Assembly: GCA_020859745.1 (NCBI GenBank)
Contig: JAJBVQ010000054.1
Location: 1-35,038, forward strand
DNA: 35,038 bases
Direction of reading: 5' to 3'
Source of the DNA: Rikenellaceae bacterium
Lineage (GTDB): Bacteria > Bacteroidota > Bacteroidia > Bacteroidales > Rikenellaceae
Positions 1-7,486 of the stretch are shown in pieces. Under the pieces are notes generated by a model. The model had not been told where the DNA came from, did not search any database, and worked only from the letters and a program-made list of their open reading frames with translations. The position numbers were made by a program, and so were the translations under genes. Numbering within the stretch: position 1 is the stretch's first letter; every line of letters starts with the position of its first letter.

Positions 1-1
1 C

Positions 2-214
2 TTTATTTTCATCTGGTTCGGACATATCAACTGGGAACTGGGGGCATGCGTGGCCGTCGGCGGCGGTTTCGGCGGCTGGCTGGGCGAGAGATTCGTCGAG
101 AAGAAAGATACGCGCACCGTCAAAGACTGGTTCATGGTCGCGCTGGTCATCTCGGTGATCTATATGCTCCTGTTCGTCCAGTTGCACCTGCACGACGGAA
201 TTTTCTATCTTTGA
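2..214 (+). CDS. C-terminal end of a TauE/SafE (TSUP)-like membrane protein, partial
   Basis: The gene enters from the left edge in frame 2 and ends at TGA 212-214, so only about 70 residues are visible. The fragment has a hydrophobic start with the motif GHINWE, then a glycine-rich stretch (VGGGFGGWLGERF), a charged loop (EKKDTRTVKDW) and a last hydrophobic helix before a short tail. A Gly-rich helix ending in G-x-x-L-G-x-R/E, followed by a loop and a final helix, is typical of the C-terminal half of sulfite/organosulfonate exporter-family (TSUP) proteins. The substrate cannot be told. The GNAT gene starts 25 nt downstream on the same strand, so the two may share a transcript. The family call is moderate because most of the protein lies outside the window. 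Confidence 0.6.
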   Translation, partial: FIFIWFGHINWELGACVAVGGGFGGWLGERFVEKKDTRTVKDWFMVALVISVIYMLLFVQLHLHDGIFYL

Positions 215-239
215 TCCCCGAGCATTCACAGAAATACCT

Positions 240-794
240 ATGGAACTGATCCGCATTCAAGACACCGCGCACCCCTATTCGGCCCGGGCCTGGGAGATCT
301 ACGAACAGAGATTCCCGCTTTGCGAACAGCGGCCGCTGGCCGAGCATATCAAAGCACTGGACGACCCGGCGTTCCACTATAACCTCCTTGCGGACGAGGG
401 CCGGTTGGTCGGGCTGCTGTCGTGGTGGGACTGGGAAGCGAAAGACGGCACACCCTTCCGTTTCGGTGAGCACTTCGCGATTTCGCCCGATATACGCGGA
501 GGCGGCTACGGTTCGCGGGCGCTGAAGTACCTGCTGGGCAGCGGCGAACGGCTCGTCCTGCTAGAGATCGACCCGCCCGTGGACGATATTTCGCGGCGGC
601 GCGAACAGTTCTATATGCGGAACGGGCTGGTGACCAACTACGAATACAACCATGTACACCCGTCGTTCCGCCCGACGACCGAACCGCATAAGCTGCTGAT
701 CATGAGCTACCCGCGTCCGCTCACACCCGGCGAATTCAGGGAATTCCAGCGTTTCAACAACGAACGGGTACTCCGCTACTCCGAAATCAAGTAA
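240..794 (+). CDS. GNAT-family N-acetyltransferase
   Basis: This is a 184-residue single-domain protein. The central acetyl-CoA-binding motif A is visible at about residues 77-100: a beta strand (EHFAISP) followed by the R-G-G-G-Y-G pyrophosphate-binding turn and an alpha helix (SRALKYLL). A further strand (LVLLEIDPP) and the FYMRNGL segment resemble the B region of GNAT enzymes, where a Phe/Tyr-rich helix contacts CoA. Length is normal for the family. Members transfer an acetyl group from acetyl-CoA to an amine on a small molecule or protein; the acceptor here is unknown. There is no signal peptide, so it should be cytoplasmic. It follows the TSUP-like gene closely and lies upstream of the BlaI-like gene, which has its own promoter. 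Confidence 0.85.
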   Translation: MELIRIQDTAHPYSARAWEIYEQRFPLCEQRPLAEHIKALDDPAFHYNLLADEGRLVGLLSWWDWEAKDGTPFRFGEHFAISPDIRGGGYGSRALKYLLGSGERLVLLEIDPPVDDISRRREQFYMRNGLVTNYEYNHVHPSFRPTTEPHKLLIMSYPRPLTPGEFREFQRFNNERVLRYSEIK

Positions 795-837
795 ACCGAA
801 ACCGCAAGACCCGGACCCGTAAGTTTCAATAAAAAAG

Positions 838-851
838 ACTATAATTATAGT
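838..851. promoter_or_regulatory. 14-bp perfect palindrome, candidate BlaI-type operator
   Basis: ACTATAATTATAGT is an exact palindrome 62 nt before the start of the BlaI-like repressor. It overlaps the proposed -33 element (850-853), so a bound dimer would block RNA polymerase. BlaI/MecI repressors bind short dyads in their own promoters, and that autoregulation is the model suggested here. Binding by this protein is inferred. Confidence 0.55.
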
Positions 852-880
852 TGTAGTTTCGGAATAAAAGTTTATATTTG
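850..880 (+). promoter_or_regulatory. Bacteroidetes-type promoter for the BlaI/M56 pair
   Basis: The -7 element TATATTTG (873-880) fits TAnnTTTG exactly. GTTG at 850-853 stands 19 nt upstream as a 3-of-4 match to the TTTG -33 element. It sits 33 nt before the BlaI-like start codon. Confidence 0.65.
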
Positions 881-912
881 CCCATACGAAAGAACATATA
901 CCTTAGCCTATC

Positions 913-1305
913 ATGAAACAGAAGAAACAACCCGCCGAGCTGACCCGCGCCGAACTGGAGGTCATGCAGCATATCTGGCGGCTGGGAGAGGCATTCCTCG
1001 GGGAGGTGGTCGAGGAGTTCGCCGAGCCGAGGCCTGCCTATACGACCATCTCGACCGTGATCCGCACGCTGGAATCCAAAGGGTTCGTCGCCCATCATGC
1101 GGTGGGAAAAAGCCACCGCTACTACCCCGCCGTCAGCAAAGAGGAGTACCGTTCGCGGTTCATGAAACGCGTGGTGAGCAACTTTTTCAACGATTCGCCG
1201 GGACAGGTGCTCTCTTTCCTGGCCGAAAGCGGCTCGCTCACCGTCGAGCAATATGAGGAACTGAAGCGTGTGGCACGCCAGATCGCCGAAGAGACGGAAA
1301 AATAA
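913..1305 (+). CDS. BlaI/MecI/CopY-family transcriptional repressor
   Basis: This 130-residue protein starts with a charged, Lys-rich tail followed by ELTRAELEVMQHIW, the typical beginning of the BlaI/MecI winged helix. A recognition-helix region follows (AYTTISTVIRTLESKGFV, about residues 40-57), then the wing with GKSHRYYP. The C-terminal half is helical, as expected for the dimerisation domain cleaved when the partner sensor is activated. The length is normal for the family. It likely represses its own promoter through the palindrome at 838-851. The M56 peptidase gene begins 36 nt downstream, matching the standard repressor-then-sensor order. No beta-lactamase gene is nearby, so the signal and other targets are unknown. 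Confidence 0.92.
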   Translation: MKQKKQPAELTRAELEVMQHIWRLGEAFLGEVVEEFAEPRPAYTTISTVIRTLESKGFVAHHAVGKSHRYYPAVSKEEYRSRFMKRVVSNFFNDSPGQVLSFLAESGSLTVEQYEELKRVARQIAEETEK

Positions 1306-1341
1306 CCGAGCCTTCACAGTCCAAACAAAATCCGGAAAACC

Positions 1342-2844
1342 ATGTTCTCGCAAGGATACCTGATCGATACGCAGCTCTGCATCGCCGCCCTGTGGCTTTT
1401 CTACATTGCCGTCCTGCACCGGCGCACTCAACTGGCGGCCGCACGCATCTACCTGCTTGCGCTCGTTCCGGCAGGCCTGTTACTGCCTCTGCTGCGGATT
1501 CCGCTGCTGCCCGCACCGGAGATTGCGGCCACGCCGGTGATGATCGGAACGTTACCTCGTCTCGATCTGCCGCTGACCGCCGCAGCCGCACCGGAAACCG
1601 ACTGGACACCGTGGATTTTGGGCCTGCTCTATTGTTTTGGGACGCTGGTATCTGCAACCCTAACGATTATCGGGCTGCTCCGCACCCGTCGCCAACTTAA
1701 CCGCACCATGCGCGGTGAAGTTATTTTTTCACAAACCGTTGCGGGGGCATATTCCGCATTCGGACGCATCTTCGTGAACGATAAATTCAAGGGTTCCCCA
1801 ATGCTCGGCCAGATACTGGCCCACGAACGGAGCCATATCGGTCACAAGCATTCGCTGGATTTGCTGTGGATGAGCCTGTGGCGTACGCTCCTGTGGTTTA
1901 ACCCTCTGGTGTGGCATACGTTCAGGCTGTTGCGCGAAGTACACGAATTCCAGGCTGACCGGGATGTAATCCGGCAGGGAAACCCGGTCGTTCCGTATGT
2001 GGAGCTGCTGATCGGCACTGAAGCGGGCATCTATCCCGGCACTGCGAACGGCTTATGCTATGCCCTCACGAAGAAACGGCTTAAAATGATCGCACAGGCC
2101 ACACGCAGCGCCGGTGCCGGCGGGTACCTCCGGCTGGCCGCACTGGTGCCGCTGACGGGATTGCTTTTGGGCGCATTCTCGCTCACGACCCAGGCGGCAG
2201 AACCGGTGACACCCCACTCTCAGCCTGCTGTTCCGGCAACTTTAGTCGATACGCTGAAACGAATCGATCTTCAAGTCGAGCGGATACCGGACACGCTTGA
2301 TCTTCGGGTCGAACCTGTTGCGAAAGCACCGGACAAAAACCTGAACATGATCGACCTCGATGTACGGCGGGATACGACTTCAAAAGCGAACGATGCCGAT
2401 TCGCACCCGCTTTTCGTGGTGGATGGTATAATCGTCAAAGGTGCCAAGTCGTTCGACGATATAAAGCCGAAATCTTACCGGCAAATCACCGTATTGAAAG
2501 GAGAGTCGGCTACGAAAACCTACGGCGAACAGGGCCGTAACGGGGTGATTCTCATCACGACCGCCCCCCAGGAAAACCAGTCCGGAGTCAAACTCAGCGG
2601 ACAGATCGCCATCCAAAACGGGGAGCTCCGGATGCCGCAGGAATCGTTTATCGGCACCTCCGGCAGTTTCGACAGCATAAACGGACGCCGTGTTACCGTG
2701 CGCATCAGTAAATCCGAGCGCAAAAAGGGTATTACCGCGGCGGCTAAACTGCTTGAAGAACATCCCGACCTGTTCTACGCCACGCCGGAAGGCAGCGTGA
2801 CCAATCGGGAACCCGTCTCAGTGAGTATATATAACGAAGAATAG
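1342..2844 (+). CDS. BlaR1-like M56 metallopeptidase with C-terminal TonB-plug-like domain
   Basis: This is a 500-residue membrane protein. Hydrophobic segments lie near residues 10-25, 35-52, 90-113 and 262-285. The zinc peptidase motif is H161-E-R-S-H165, with the downstream EFQAD segment supplying the third ligand. These features match BlaR1/MecR1, integral-membrane gluzincins that inactivate a BlaI-type repressor after signal sensing. After the last membrane helix there is no penicillin-binding sensor domain. Instead the roughly 215-residue tail includes a segment near 345-408 (PLFVVDG, ITVLKGESATKTYGEQG, NGVILITT) that looks like the plug of TonB-dependent receptors. Such fusions recur in Bacteroidetes M56 proteins. 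The tail is probably periplasmic and may act as the sensor; that is inference. A terminator follows the gene. Confidence 0.88.
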   Translation: MFSQGYLIDTQLCIAALWLFYIAVLHRRTQLAAARIYLLALVPAGLLLPLLRIPLLPAPEIAATPVMIGTLPRLDLPLTAAAAPETDWTPWILGLLYCFGTLVSATLTIIGLLRTRRQLNRTMRGEVIFSQTVAGAYSAFGRIFVNDKFKGSPMLGQILAHERSHIGHKHSLDLLWMSLWRTLLWFNPLVWHTFRLLREVHEFQADRDVIRQGNPVVPYVELLIGTEAGIYPGTANGLCYALTKKRLKMIAQATRSAGAGGYLRLAALVPLTGLLLGAFSLTTQAAEPVTPHSQPAVPATLVDTLKRIDLQVERIPDTLDLRVEPVAKAPDKNLNMIDLDVRRDTTSKANDADSHPLFVVDGIIVKGAKSFDDIKPKSYRQITVLKGESATKTYGEQGRNGVILITTAPQENQSGVKLSGQIAIQNGELRMPQESFIGTSGSFDSINGRRVTVRISKSERKKGITAAAKLLEEHPDLFYATPEGSVTNREPVSVSIYNEE

Positions 2845-2852
2845 TATCCCTA

Positions 2853-2882
2853 GCCCTGTCCGCGAAAGACAGGGCTTTTTTT
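2853..2882 (+). terminator. Rho-independent terminator after the BlaI/M56 operon
   Basis: An 8-bp stem, GCCCTGTC (2853-2860) with GACAGGGC (2868-2875), encloses a 7-nt loop. It is followed by seven T (2876-2882). Confidence 0.92.
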
Positions 2883-2913
2883 GACTATCCGGGATAAATT
2901 TTCGTTAACTTTA
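2880..2913 (+). promoter_or_regulatory. Probable promoter of the MFS gene
   Basis: TTTG at 2880-2883 and TAACTTTA at 2906-2913 are separated by 22 nt. The second box has one mismatch to TAnnTTTG, and the spacing is slightly longer than the usual 19-21 nt. It lies just after the upstream terminator and 23 nt before the start codon. Confidence 0.45.
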
Positions 2914-2936
2914 CAGGCGATAAAACCGAACCGCCG

Positions 2937-4115
2937 ATGGTGAAAGAGAGATTATGGACCGGAAGCTTCTTTGCTGCGTGTGGCGCCAACTTCCTGATGT
3001 TCTTCGCATTCTATATGCTCCTGCCGATACTCCCCATGTACCTGGCCGAACAGTTCGCCGTCACTAAATCCACGGCCGGTCTTATCCTCTCGTCGTACAC
3101 CATTATGGCCCTGCTTTTCCGCCCTGTCGCCGGATTTATGGTCGACAGTTTCCCGCGTCAGCCGCTGCTGCTGATCTGCTACACCTTTTTCATTTCCTAT
3201 TTCGGCGGCTATATGCTGGCCGGGGCTTTGGCCGTGTTCGCCATACTGCGCGCCACGCACGGCATGGCTTTCGGGATGGTGACCGTATCGGTCAATACCG
3301 TCGCCATCGACATTATGCCGGCGGCCCGGCGGGGCGAAGGGATCGGCTACTTCGGCGTTTCGACCAACCTGGCCATGGCCATCGGGCCGATGGTCGCCCT
3401 GATGATCCACGATGCCACGCCGAATTACAACTGGATATTCGCCACGGCGTTGTGCGTCGGACTGCTGGGGCTCTTCGTGGCCTCGCTGATCAAGGGAACA
3501 AAAACCGAGGCGGTAGGGGCCAAACAGACCTTATCGCTGGACCGGTTCCTGCTGGTAAAAGGAGTTCCGGGTGCGATCACAACCATCTTCCTGTCGTTCG
3601 CCTACGGGATACTGAGCACCTATGTAGCCGTTTACGGGAAAGAGGAGATCGGGCTGACCGGCGGAACCGGCATGTTTTTCGTCTGCCTTTCCGGGGGATT
3701 GGTCGTGTCGCGGCTTATCTCCGGTCGGCTTATCAACCGGGGGTACCTGACGCTGGTCAGCAAGGTGGGGATCTCCGTCCTGATAGCGGGATTCCTCTGC
3801 TTCGTCCTACTCAAACATCCGCTCTCGTTCTACGGCTGTGGCGTGGCGATCGGGGTGGGATACGGACTGCTCTGCCCCACTTTGCAGACCATGTTCATCA
3901 ACCTGGCCAACCACAACCAGCGGGGAACGGCCAATGCCACCTACCTGACCTCTTGGGATTTCGGCGTAGGCTCCGGGGTGCTGCTCGGCGGCATCATCGC
4001 CCAGCATACCTCCTATTCTTCGGCTTTCCTGCTGGGTACTGTCTTGCTTTGCATCGGCCTGACCCTCTTTTTCCTGTGGGCCGGCCCCTATTTCAACCGC
4101 AACAAGCTACGATAA
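2937..4115 (+). CDS. Major facilitator superfamily transporter
   Basis: This 392-residue protein is hydrophobic throughout, with about 12 membrane segments in two halves, the normal length for an MFS carrier. The loop after helix 2 carries GFMVDSFPRQP, corresponding to MFS motif A (G-x-x-x-D-x-x-x-R). Helix 4-5 has RATHGMAFGMV, and the loop after helix 5 has AARRGEGIGYFG, a feature of drug/sugar efflux-type MFS proteins. It should sit in the inner membrane and work by proton-coupled transport; substrate and direction cannot be read from sequence. It is a single-gene unit between terminators at 2853-2882 and 4125-4147 and converges on the GntR/ABC operon. Confidence 0.85.
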   Translation: MVKERLWTGSFFAACGANFLMFFAFYMLLPILPMYLAEQFAVTKSTAGLILSSYTIMALLFRPVAGFMVDSFPRQPLLLICYTFFISYFGGYMLAGALAVFAILRATHGMAFGMVTVSVNTVAIDIMPAARRGEGIGYFGVSTNLAMAIGPMVALMIHDATPNYNWIFATALCVGLLGLFVASLIKGTKTEAVGAKQTLSLDRFLLVKGVPGAITTIFLSFAYGILSTYVAVYGKEEIGLTGGTGMFFVCLSGGLVVSRLISGRLINRGYLTLVSKVGISVLIAGFLCFVLLKHPLSFYGCGVAIGVGYGLLCPTLQTMFINLANHNQRGTANATYLTSWDFGVGSGVLLGGIIAQHTSYSSAFLLGTVLLCIGLTLFFLWAGPYFNRNKLR

Positions 4116-4124
4116 ACGAGAAGA

Positions 4125-4147
4125 GGGCCGTATTCCTACGGCCCCCT
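4125..4147. terminator. Stem-loop between convergent genes, probable terminator
   Basis: GGGCCGTA (4125-4132) pairs with TACGGCCC (4137-4144) around a TTCC loop. It lies 10 nt after the MFS stop and 61 nt beyond the end of the minus-strand GntR gene, so it can serve both. The T-tract is poor on both strands, which lowers confidence. Confidence 0.6.
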
Positions 4148-4207
4148 TCATTACAGGCAACGCGAACCCGGATCGACCCGATCCGTTCGCTTAACATGGC
4201 TACTTTC

Positions 4208-4561
4208 TTACCGTTTGGCGTAACGGTCGGCCACCTCGTCCATCGAGACCTCCAGCGTCTCCATGGTGTCGAACACTTCCGGCAGCGTCACTTCGAAAAA
4301 TTCGGTCCGTTTCAGGCCGATCACCCGCTGTTTCGCCCCTTTGGCCACAAAATAGCCGATGCCCCGGCTGTTGGTGATGATCTCGGCCATTTGCAACCGT
4401 TCATAGGCCCGCATCGCCGTATTCGGATTCACCTGCAACTGTGCAGCCAGATCCCTCACCGAGGGGATACGCTCCTCCTCCGGCCACCGTCCGCCGGCGA
4501 TATTGTCGCATACGAAATCGACAATCTGCTGGTATATAGGTTTTTCAGATTTGAAATCCAT
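4208..4561 (-). CDS. GntR-family (YtrA subfamily) transcriptional regulator
   Basis: This 117-residue protein opens with KPIYQQIVDFVCDNIAGG, then PSVRDLAAQLQVNPNTAMRAYERLQ (about residues 33-57), the GntR winged helix-turn-helix, and the wing motif SRGIGYFVA. The C-terminal part is only about 40 residues, too short for the FadR, HutC or MocR effector domains. Short GntR proteins of this kind form the YtrA subfamily and usually control ABC transporter genes. Here it is the last gene of an ABC operon, starting 4 nt after the membrane-protein gene ends. It probably autoregulates the operon through an inverted repeat at the promoter (6251-6272). The ligand is unknown. Confidence 0.9.
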   Translation of the reverse strand: MDFKSEKPIYQQIVDFVCDNIAGGRWPEEERIPSVRDLAAQLQVNPNTAMRAYERLQMAEIITNSRGIGYFVAKGAKQRVIGLKRTEFFEVTLPEVFDTMETLEVSMDEVADRYAKR

Positions 4562-4565
4562 GATC

Positions 4566-5360
4566 TTATCTTGTTATTTGCAGAGTGGAAAAACGCCGCC
4601 ACGCGATATACATCCAAATGAGCGTGAAGACCACCCCGGCACCGAGGATCACCCAGCTTCCTGTACGGCCTGCCATCCAGAACAACAGGTGGATTGCGGA
4701 CTCCGGATTGGTCGTGACCGATACTTGCATATAAACGAACACCGGGATCGACAACACGAAATTCGCCAGCAGCGTCAGCAGGAACTGATGGCGGCGGAAG
4801 ACGACAGCCCCGGCCAGGAAGAACGCCATTCCGGAAAAAGTGCTCACAATGTTCGCTGTTAAAAACAACCCCGTCATCGGTTCGTTTACCCGGACAATGC
4901 TTCTGCTCCACCACTCGCCCATGACGCTGCAAATATTGTCGAAACCCAGTAATTTCGCCCACAGCGCGTCGTTCAGCAGTGCGATAACGATCAGCATGAC
5001 CGGCACCGCGATCAGGTTCAGCAGCGATGCGTAAAGGAATTTTTCGCTTTTGGCCGCCGGCAGCATAAAAGCCGACGATGCGCCTCCTTTTGAAAAATAG
5101 CGTTTGAAACTGCCCGACAGGTTGAAATAGACGATAAAGCCCATCGCCATCGCCACGAAGAACCGGGGCAGCACATATCCCACACCGCCACCGGCATCCA
5201 CCGTCCCTCCGGCGAAAATCACTTTGATATTCCATAACATGTAGATCACCATGCAGAACACCACGAAACCGCCCAGTTTGAGCAGCAGGCTGCGGCGTTC
5301 GCCGGCCAGTTCGGCCCGTGCGAGAAGACCGAAACGTTTCCAGGAAAATGTATCTTTCAT
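4566..5360 (-). CDS. ABC transporter membrane protein
   Basis: This 264-residue protein has about six hydrophobic segments. It begins with an amphipathic, soluble stretch (residues 1-25: WKRFGLLARAELAGERR) typical of ABC-2-type permeases that start in the cytoplasm. Segments lie near 27-47, 66-85, 112-132, 165-190, 197-217 and 232-252. No enzymatic motif is visible. It lies between the ATPase gene (6 nt upstream) and the GntR gene (4 nt downstream), so it should form the membrane part of that transporter, probably as a homodimer. Sequence alone does not give the substrate; export of a peptide, lipid or toxic compound is typical of YtrA-controlled systems, which is inference. Confidence 0.75.
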   Translation of the reverse strand: MKDTFSWKRFGLLARAELAGERRSLLLKLGGFVVFCMVIYMLWNIKVIFAGGTVDAGGGVGYVLPRFFVAMAMGFIVYFNLSGSFKRYFSKGGASSAFMLPAAKSEKFLYASLLNLIAVPVMLIVIALLNDALWAKLLGFDNICSVMGEWWSRSIVRVNEPMTGLFLTANIVSTFSGMAFFLAGAVVFRRHQFLLTLLANFVLSIPVFVYMQVSVTTNPESAIHLLFWMAGRTGSWVILGAGVVFTLIWMYIAWRRFSTLQITR

Positions 5361-5366
5361 AATCGT

Positions 5367-6191
5367 TTACCGGTTAAAAAGTTGTTTGATCGCCTGGCGG
5401 TTGGCCACCGCGGCGTTGAAAAGCAATTCCATGTCGAGCGGCGACTCCGCACCCGAATCGTTGACCTGCACGCCCCAGCGGCCGTGGATGGTCTGTTCGG
5501 CATACAGCGCCGGATCGTCCTCCTCCAGATGAACGAATTGCAGTTTGTCCGTAATCTCCGCCGTGGTGGCATTCAGCAGGATCTCGCTGCCGTCCAGCAC
5601 CACCACCGAGTCGATCAGCTGGTCCAGGTCCCTGACCTGATGCGTCGAAACGATGATCGTCCGTTCCTCATTCGCCACCGACGCGATAACCCGCCGGAAC
5701 GAGCTTTTGGACGGAATGTCCAGCCCGTTGGTCGGCTCGTCCATAATCAGCAGCGGCGTATTGCAGGCGATGGCGAAGGCGATATAGGCCTTCTTTTTCT
5801 GCCCGAACGACATCTGGTGGAACTTCTGCGCTTCCGGCACCTCCAGTTCCCGCATCAGGTTCGTGAGCTGTTCGCGCGAAAAATTCGGGTAAAACCCGCC
5901 GTACACGCGGGCATATTCATCCATGTTCATGCGCGGCAAGTCGAACTCTTCCGGAAGGACGAACACCTGACTCAGGAACCCCGGCTCCCGTTTTCGGGGA
6001 ATCCGGTTCAACACGGCGATCTCGCCCGTTTTCGGGAACAAAAGGCCCGCCATCAGCTTCAGCAGCGTGGTTTTCCCCGCCCCGTTCTTGCCCAGCAGGC
6101 CATATATGGATCCCCGCCTGAGGTCGAGGTCCAGATCGTCGAACAGCCTGCCTCCCCGGTAGCCGAACGACACATGCTTAAATGTTATCAT
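5367..6191 (-). CDS. ABC transporter ATP-binding protein
   Basis: The 274-residue product has Walker A GKNGAGKT (34-41), the signature region MSFGQKKK (127-134) in the LSGGQ position, Walker B LLIMDEP with the D-loop NGLD (147-158), and the switch histidine in VSTHQ. I chose ATG 6191 (MITFKHVSF) because nucleotide-binding domains begin with this strand and because the proposed promoter and operator lie at 6251-6306. The reading frame is open further upstream to 6305, but that extension would overlap the promoter and looks non-coding. It is the first gene of an ATPase-permease-GntR operon. The subfamily resembles YtrB/EcsA-type ATPases that pair with a single permease. The altered signature (SFGQK rather than SGGQ) is common in this group. 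Confidence 0.92.
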   Translation of the reverse strand: MITFKHVSFGYRGGRLFDDLDLDLRRGSIYGLLGKNGAGKTTLLKLMAGLLFPKTGEIAVLNRIPRKREPGFLSQVFVLPEEFDLPRMNMDEYARVYGGFYPNFSREQLTNLMRELEVPEAQKFHQMSFGQKKKAYIAFAIACNTPLLIMDEPTNGLDIPSKSSFRRVIASVANEERTIIVSTHQVRDLDQLIDSVVVLDGSEILLNATTAEITDKLQFVHLEEDDPALYAEQTIHGRWGVQVNDSGAESPLDMELLFNAAVANRQAIKQLFNR

Positions 6192-6250
6192 ATTATAAAT
6201 AGTGTTAGTTAACTCCCGATTCCCTTTGCCCGTTCGCGGCAAAGTTTCTA

Positions 6251-6272
6251 TGTGTATTACAATATTAACACA
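6251..6272. promoter_or_regulatory. Imperfect inverted repeat, candidate GntR operator
   Basis: TGTGT (6251-6255) and ACACA (6268-6272) form perfect outer arms of a 22-bp element with an AT-rich centre. It overlaps the expected transcription start just downstream of the minus-strand -7 box (6276-6283). YtrA-type regulators bind spaced dyads at such positions. The assignment is inference from position and symmetry. Confidence 0.45.
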
Positions 6273-6275
6273 CTG

Positions 6276-6306
6276 CAAATGTAGGATAATCCTTCGAACC
6301 TGCAAA
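6276..6306 (-). promoter_or_regulatory. Consensus Bacteroidetes promoter of the ABC/GntR operon
   Basis: On the minus strand, TTTG (6306-6303) is followed after exactly 19 nt by TACATTTG (6283-6276). Both boxes match TTTG / TAnnTTTG without mismatch. Confidence 0.8.
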
Positions 6307-6324
6307 CTTTTCCCCGGAAAATTT

Positions 6325-6332
6325 TATCTTTG
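6325..6332 (+). promoter_or_regulatory. -7 element for the acyltransferase/SIMPL pair
   Basis: TATCTTTG matches TAnnTTTG exactly, 44 nt before the start at 6377. No clear TTTG lies 19-21 nt upstream, so the -33 element is weak or absent. Confidence 0.55.
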
Positions 6333-6376
6333 TTAACCTAACCGACCGGACAGTCCGGACTAAACTCTCTTTTCGA

Positions 6377-7480
6377 ATGACCCAAAGCCCCTCCCGCCGC
6401 ATTCCGTGGCTCGACGTGCTGCGCATCGTCGCCTGTTTTCTGGTCGTCTTCGCCCACAGTTGCGACTTTTTCGTAGCCCGGTTCGACGACGACCGTACCG
6501 AATTCCTCTCCGGCGCTTTCTGGGGCAGCATGACCCGCGCCTGCGTCCCGCTTTTCGTGATGATCACCGGCGTTCTGCTGCTTCCCGCGAAACTGGAAAT
6601 GGGGCCGTTCTACCGGCGCAGGCTCGGCAGGATCATCTGGCCGCTGATCCTGTGGAGCGTCGTCACGCCGCTGCTCTATCTGGCCTACGGCCATGCCGAA
6701 GGGGCGAACGCGCTGTACAATATAGCCTCTTTCCCGCTCAATTTCAACTATGCCACCACACCGCTGTGGTATCTCTATATGTTGGTGGGGCTTTACCTGA
6801 TCATCCCGATCGTTTCGCCGTGGGTGGCGCAGGCTTCACGCAAAGACCTCAAACGGTTCCTGTATATCTGGGGTTTCACGCTTTTCATTCCCTACATCCG
6901 GCTGCTGGCCCCTTTTTGCGGGTACGTGGGCAATTACGGCGACCTCGGCATCTTCGGCGAATGCGCGTGGAATCCGTTCGGGACTTTCTACTACGTCAGC
7001 GGATTCCTTGGCTATATCGTACTGGCGTATTACCTGAACAAATACCCCTCCGGGCGGCCTAAAAAACAGGTCATCTTCCGCTCGGCGGCGCTCTTCGTGC
7101 TCGGCTACGCCCTGACTTTCGGCGGCTTCGTGATGACCCAGAAATACTACCCGACCGATTACGCCTACCTGGAGATTCCGTGGTTTTTCACCGGTTTCAG
7201 CGTATTCCTGATGACCTACGGCGTTTTCACGGCCTTGCAGACGATCCGCGTGACGAACGACAAAACCGTCGCACGGCTGAACAAAGTCGCGATGCTGACT
7301 TTCGGCATCTACCTCTGCCATTTCTTTATCGTCCAGCTGGGCTACGATTTCGTTTACAACTTCATACCCCTTCCTGCCTACCTTCAGATACCGGTCATCG
7401 CCGTGCTGGCGTTCGGCGTGTCGGCCGGAGTGGTATGGTTGTTGCAGAAATTGCCTTATCATAAATACTTAATCGGATAA
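6377..7480 (+). CDS. Acyltransferase family 3 (OatA/WecH-like) membrane protein
   Basis: This 367-residue protein has about ten membrane segments. The first carries the family start IPWLDVLRIVACFLVVFAHS, where the Arg and His (R-x-x-A...H) are conserved and the His is the likely catalytic residue. The next block is CVPLFVMITGVLLLP followed by YRRRLGRIIWPL, also characteristic. Family members move acyl groups, often acetyl, from the cytoplasm to sugars of peptidoglycan, O-antigen or exopolysaccharide at the outer face of the inner membrane. There is no fused extracytoplasmic SGNH domain, so it is the WecH-like short form. The acceptor cannot be told. The SIMPL gene starts 6 nt later, so both are probably co-transcribed. 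Confidence 0.88.
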   Translation: MTQSPSRRIPWLDVLRIVACFLVVFAHSCDFFVARFDDDRTEFLSGAFWGSMTRACVPLFVMITGVLLLPAKLEMGPFYRRRLGRIIWPLILWSVVTPLLYLAYGHAEGANALYNIASFPLNFNYATTPLWYLYMLVGLYLIIPIVSPWVAQASRKDLKRFLYIWGFTLFIPYIRLLAPFCGYVGNYGDLGIFGECAWNPFGTFYYVSGFLGYIVLAYYLNKYPSGRPKKQVIFRSAALFVLGYALTFGGFVMTQKYYPTDYAYLEIPWFFTGFSVFLMTYGVFTALQTIRVTNDKTVARLNKVAMLTFGIYLCHFFIVQLGYDFVYNFIPLPAYLQIPVIAVLAFGVSAGVVWLLQKLPYHKYLIG

Positions 7481-7486
7481 CAGACC

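Noticed and set aside
838-880. Possible rho-independent terminator after the GNAT gene
   Set aside because: The dyad is short, AT-only in its core and has no T tract; its overlap with a promoter fits an operator better.
3452-4621. 389-codon plus-strand open frame
   Set aside because: It runs out of frame through the MFS gene and antisense through the GntR gene; no motif is visible.
6192-6305. N-terminal extension of the ABC ATPase
   Set aside because: It would translate across the consensus promoter and dyad; the ATPase fold begins at the ATG at 6191.
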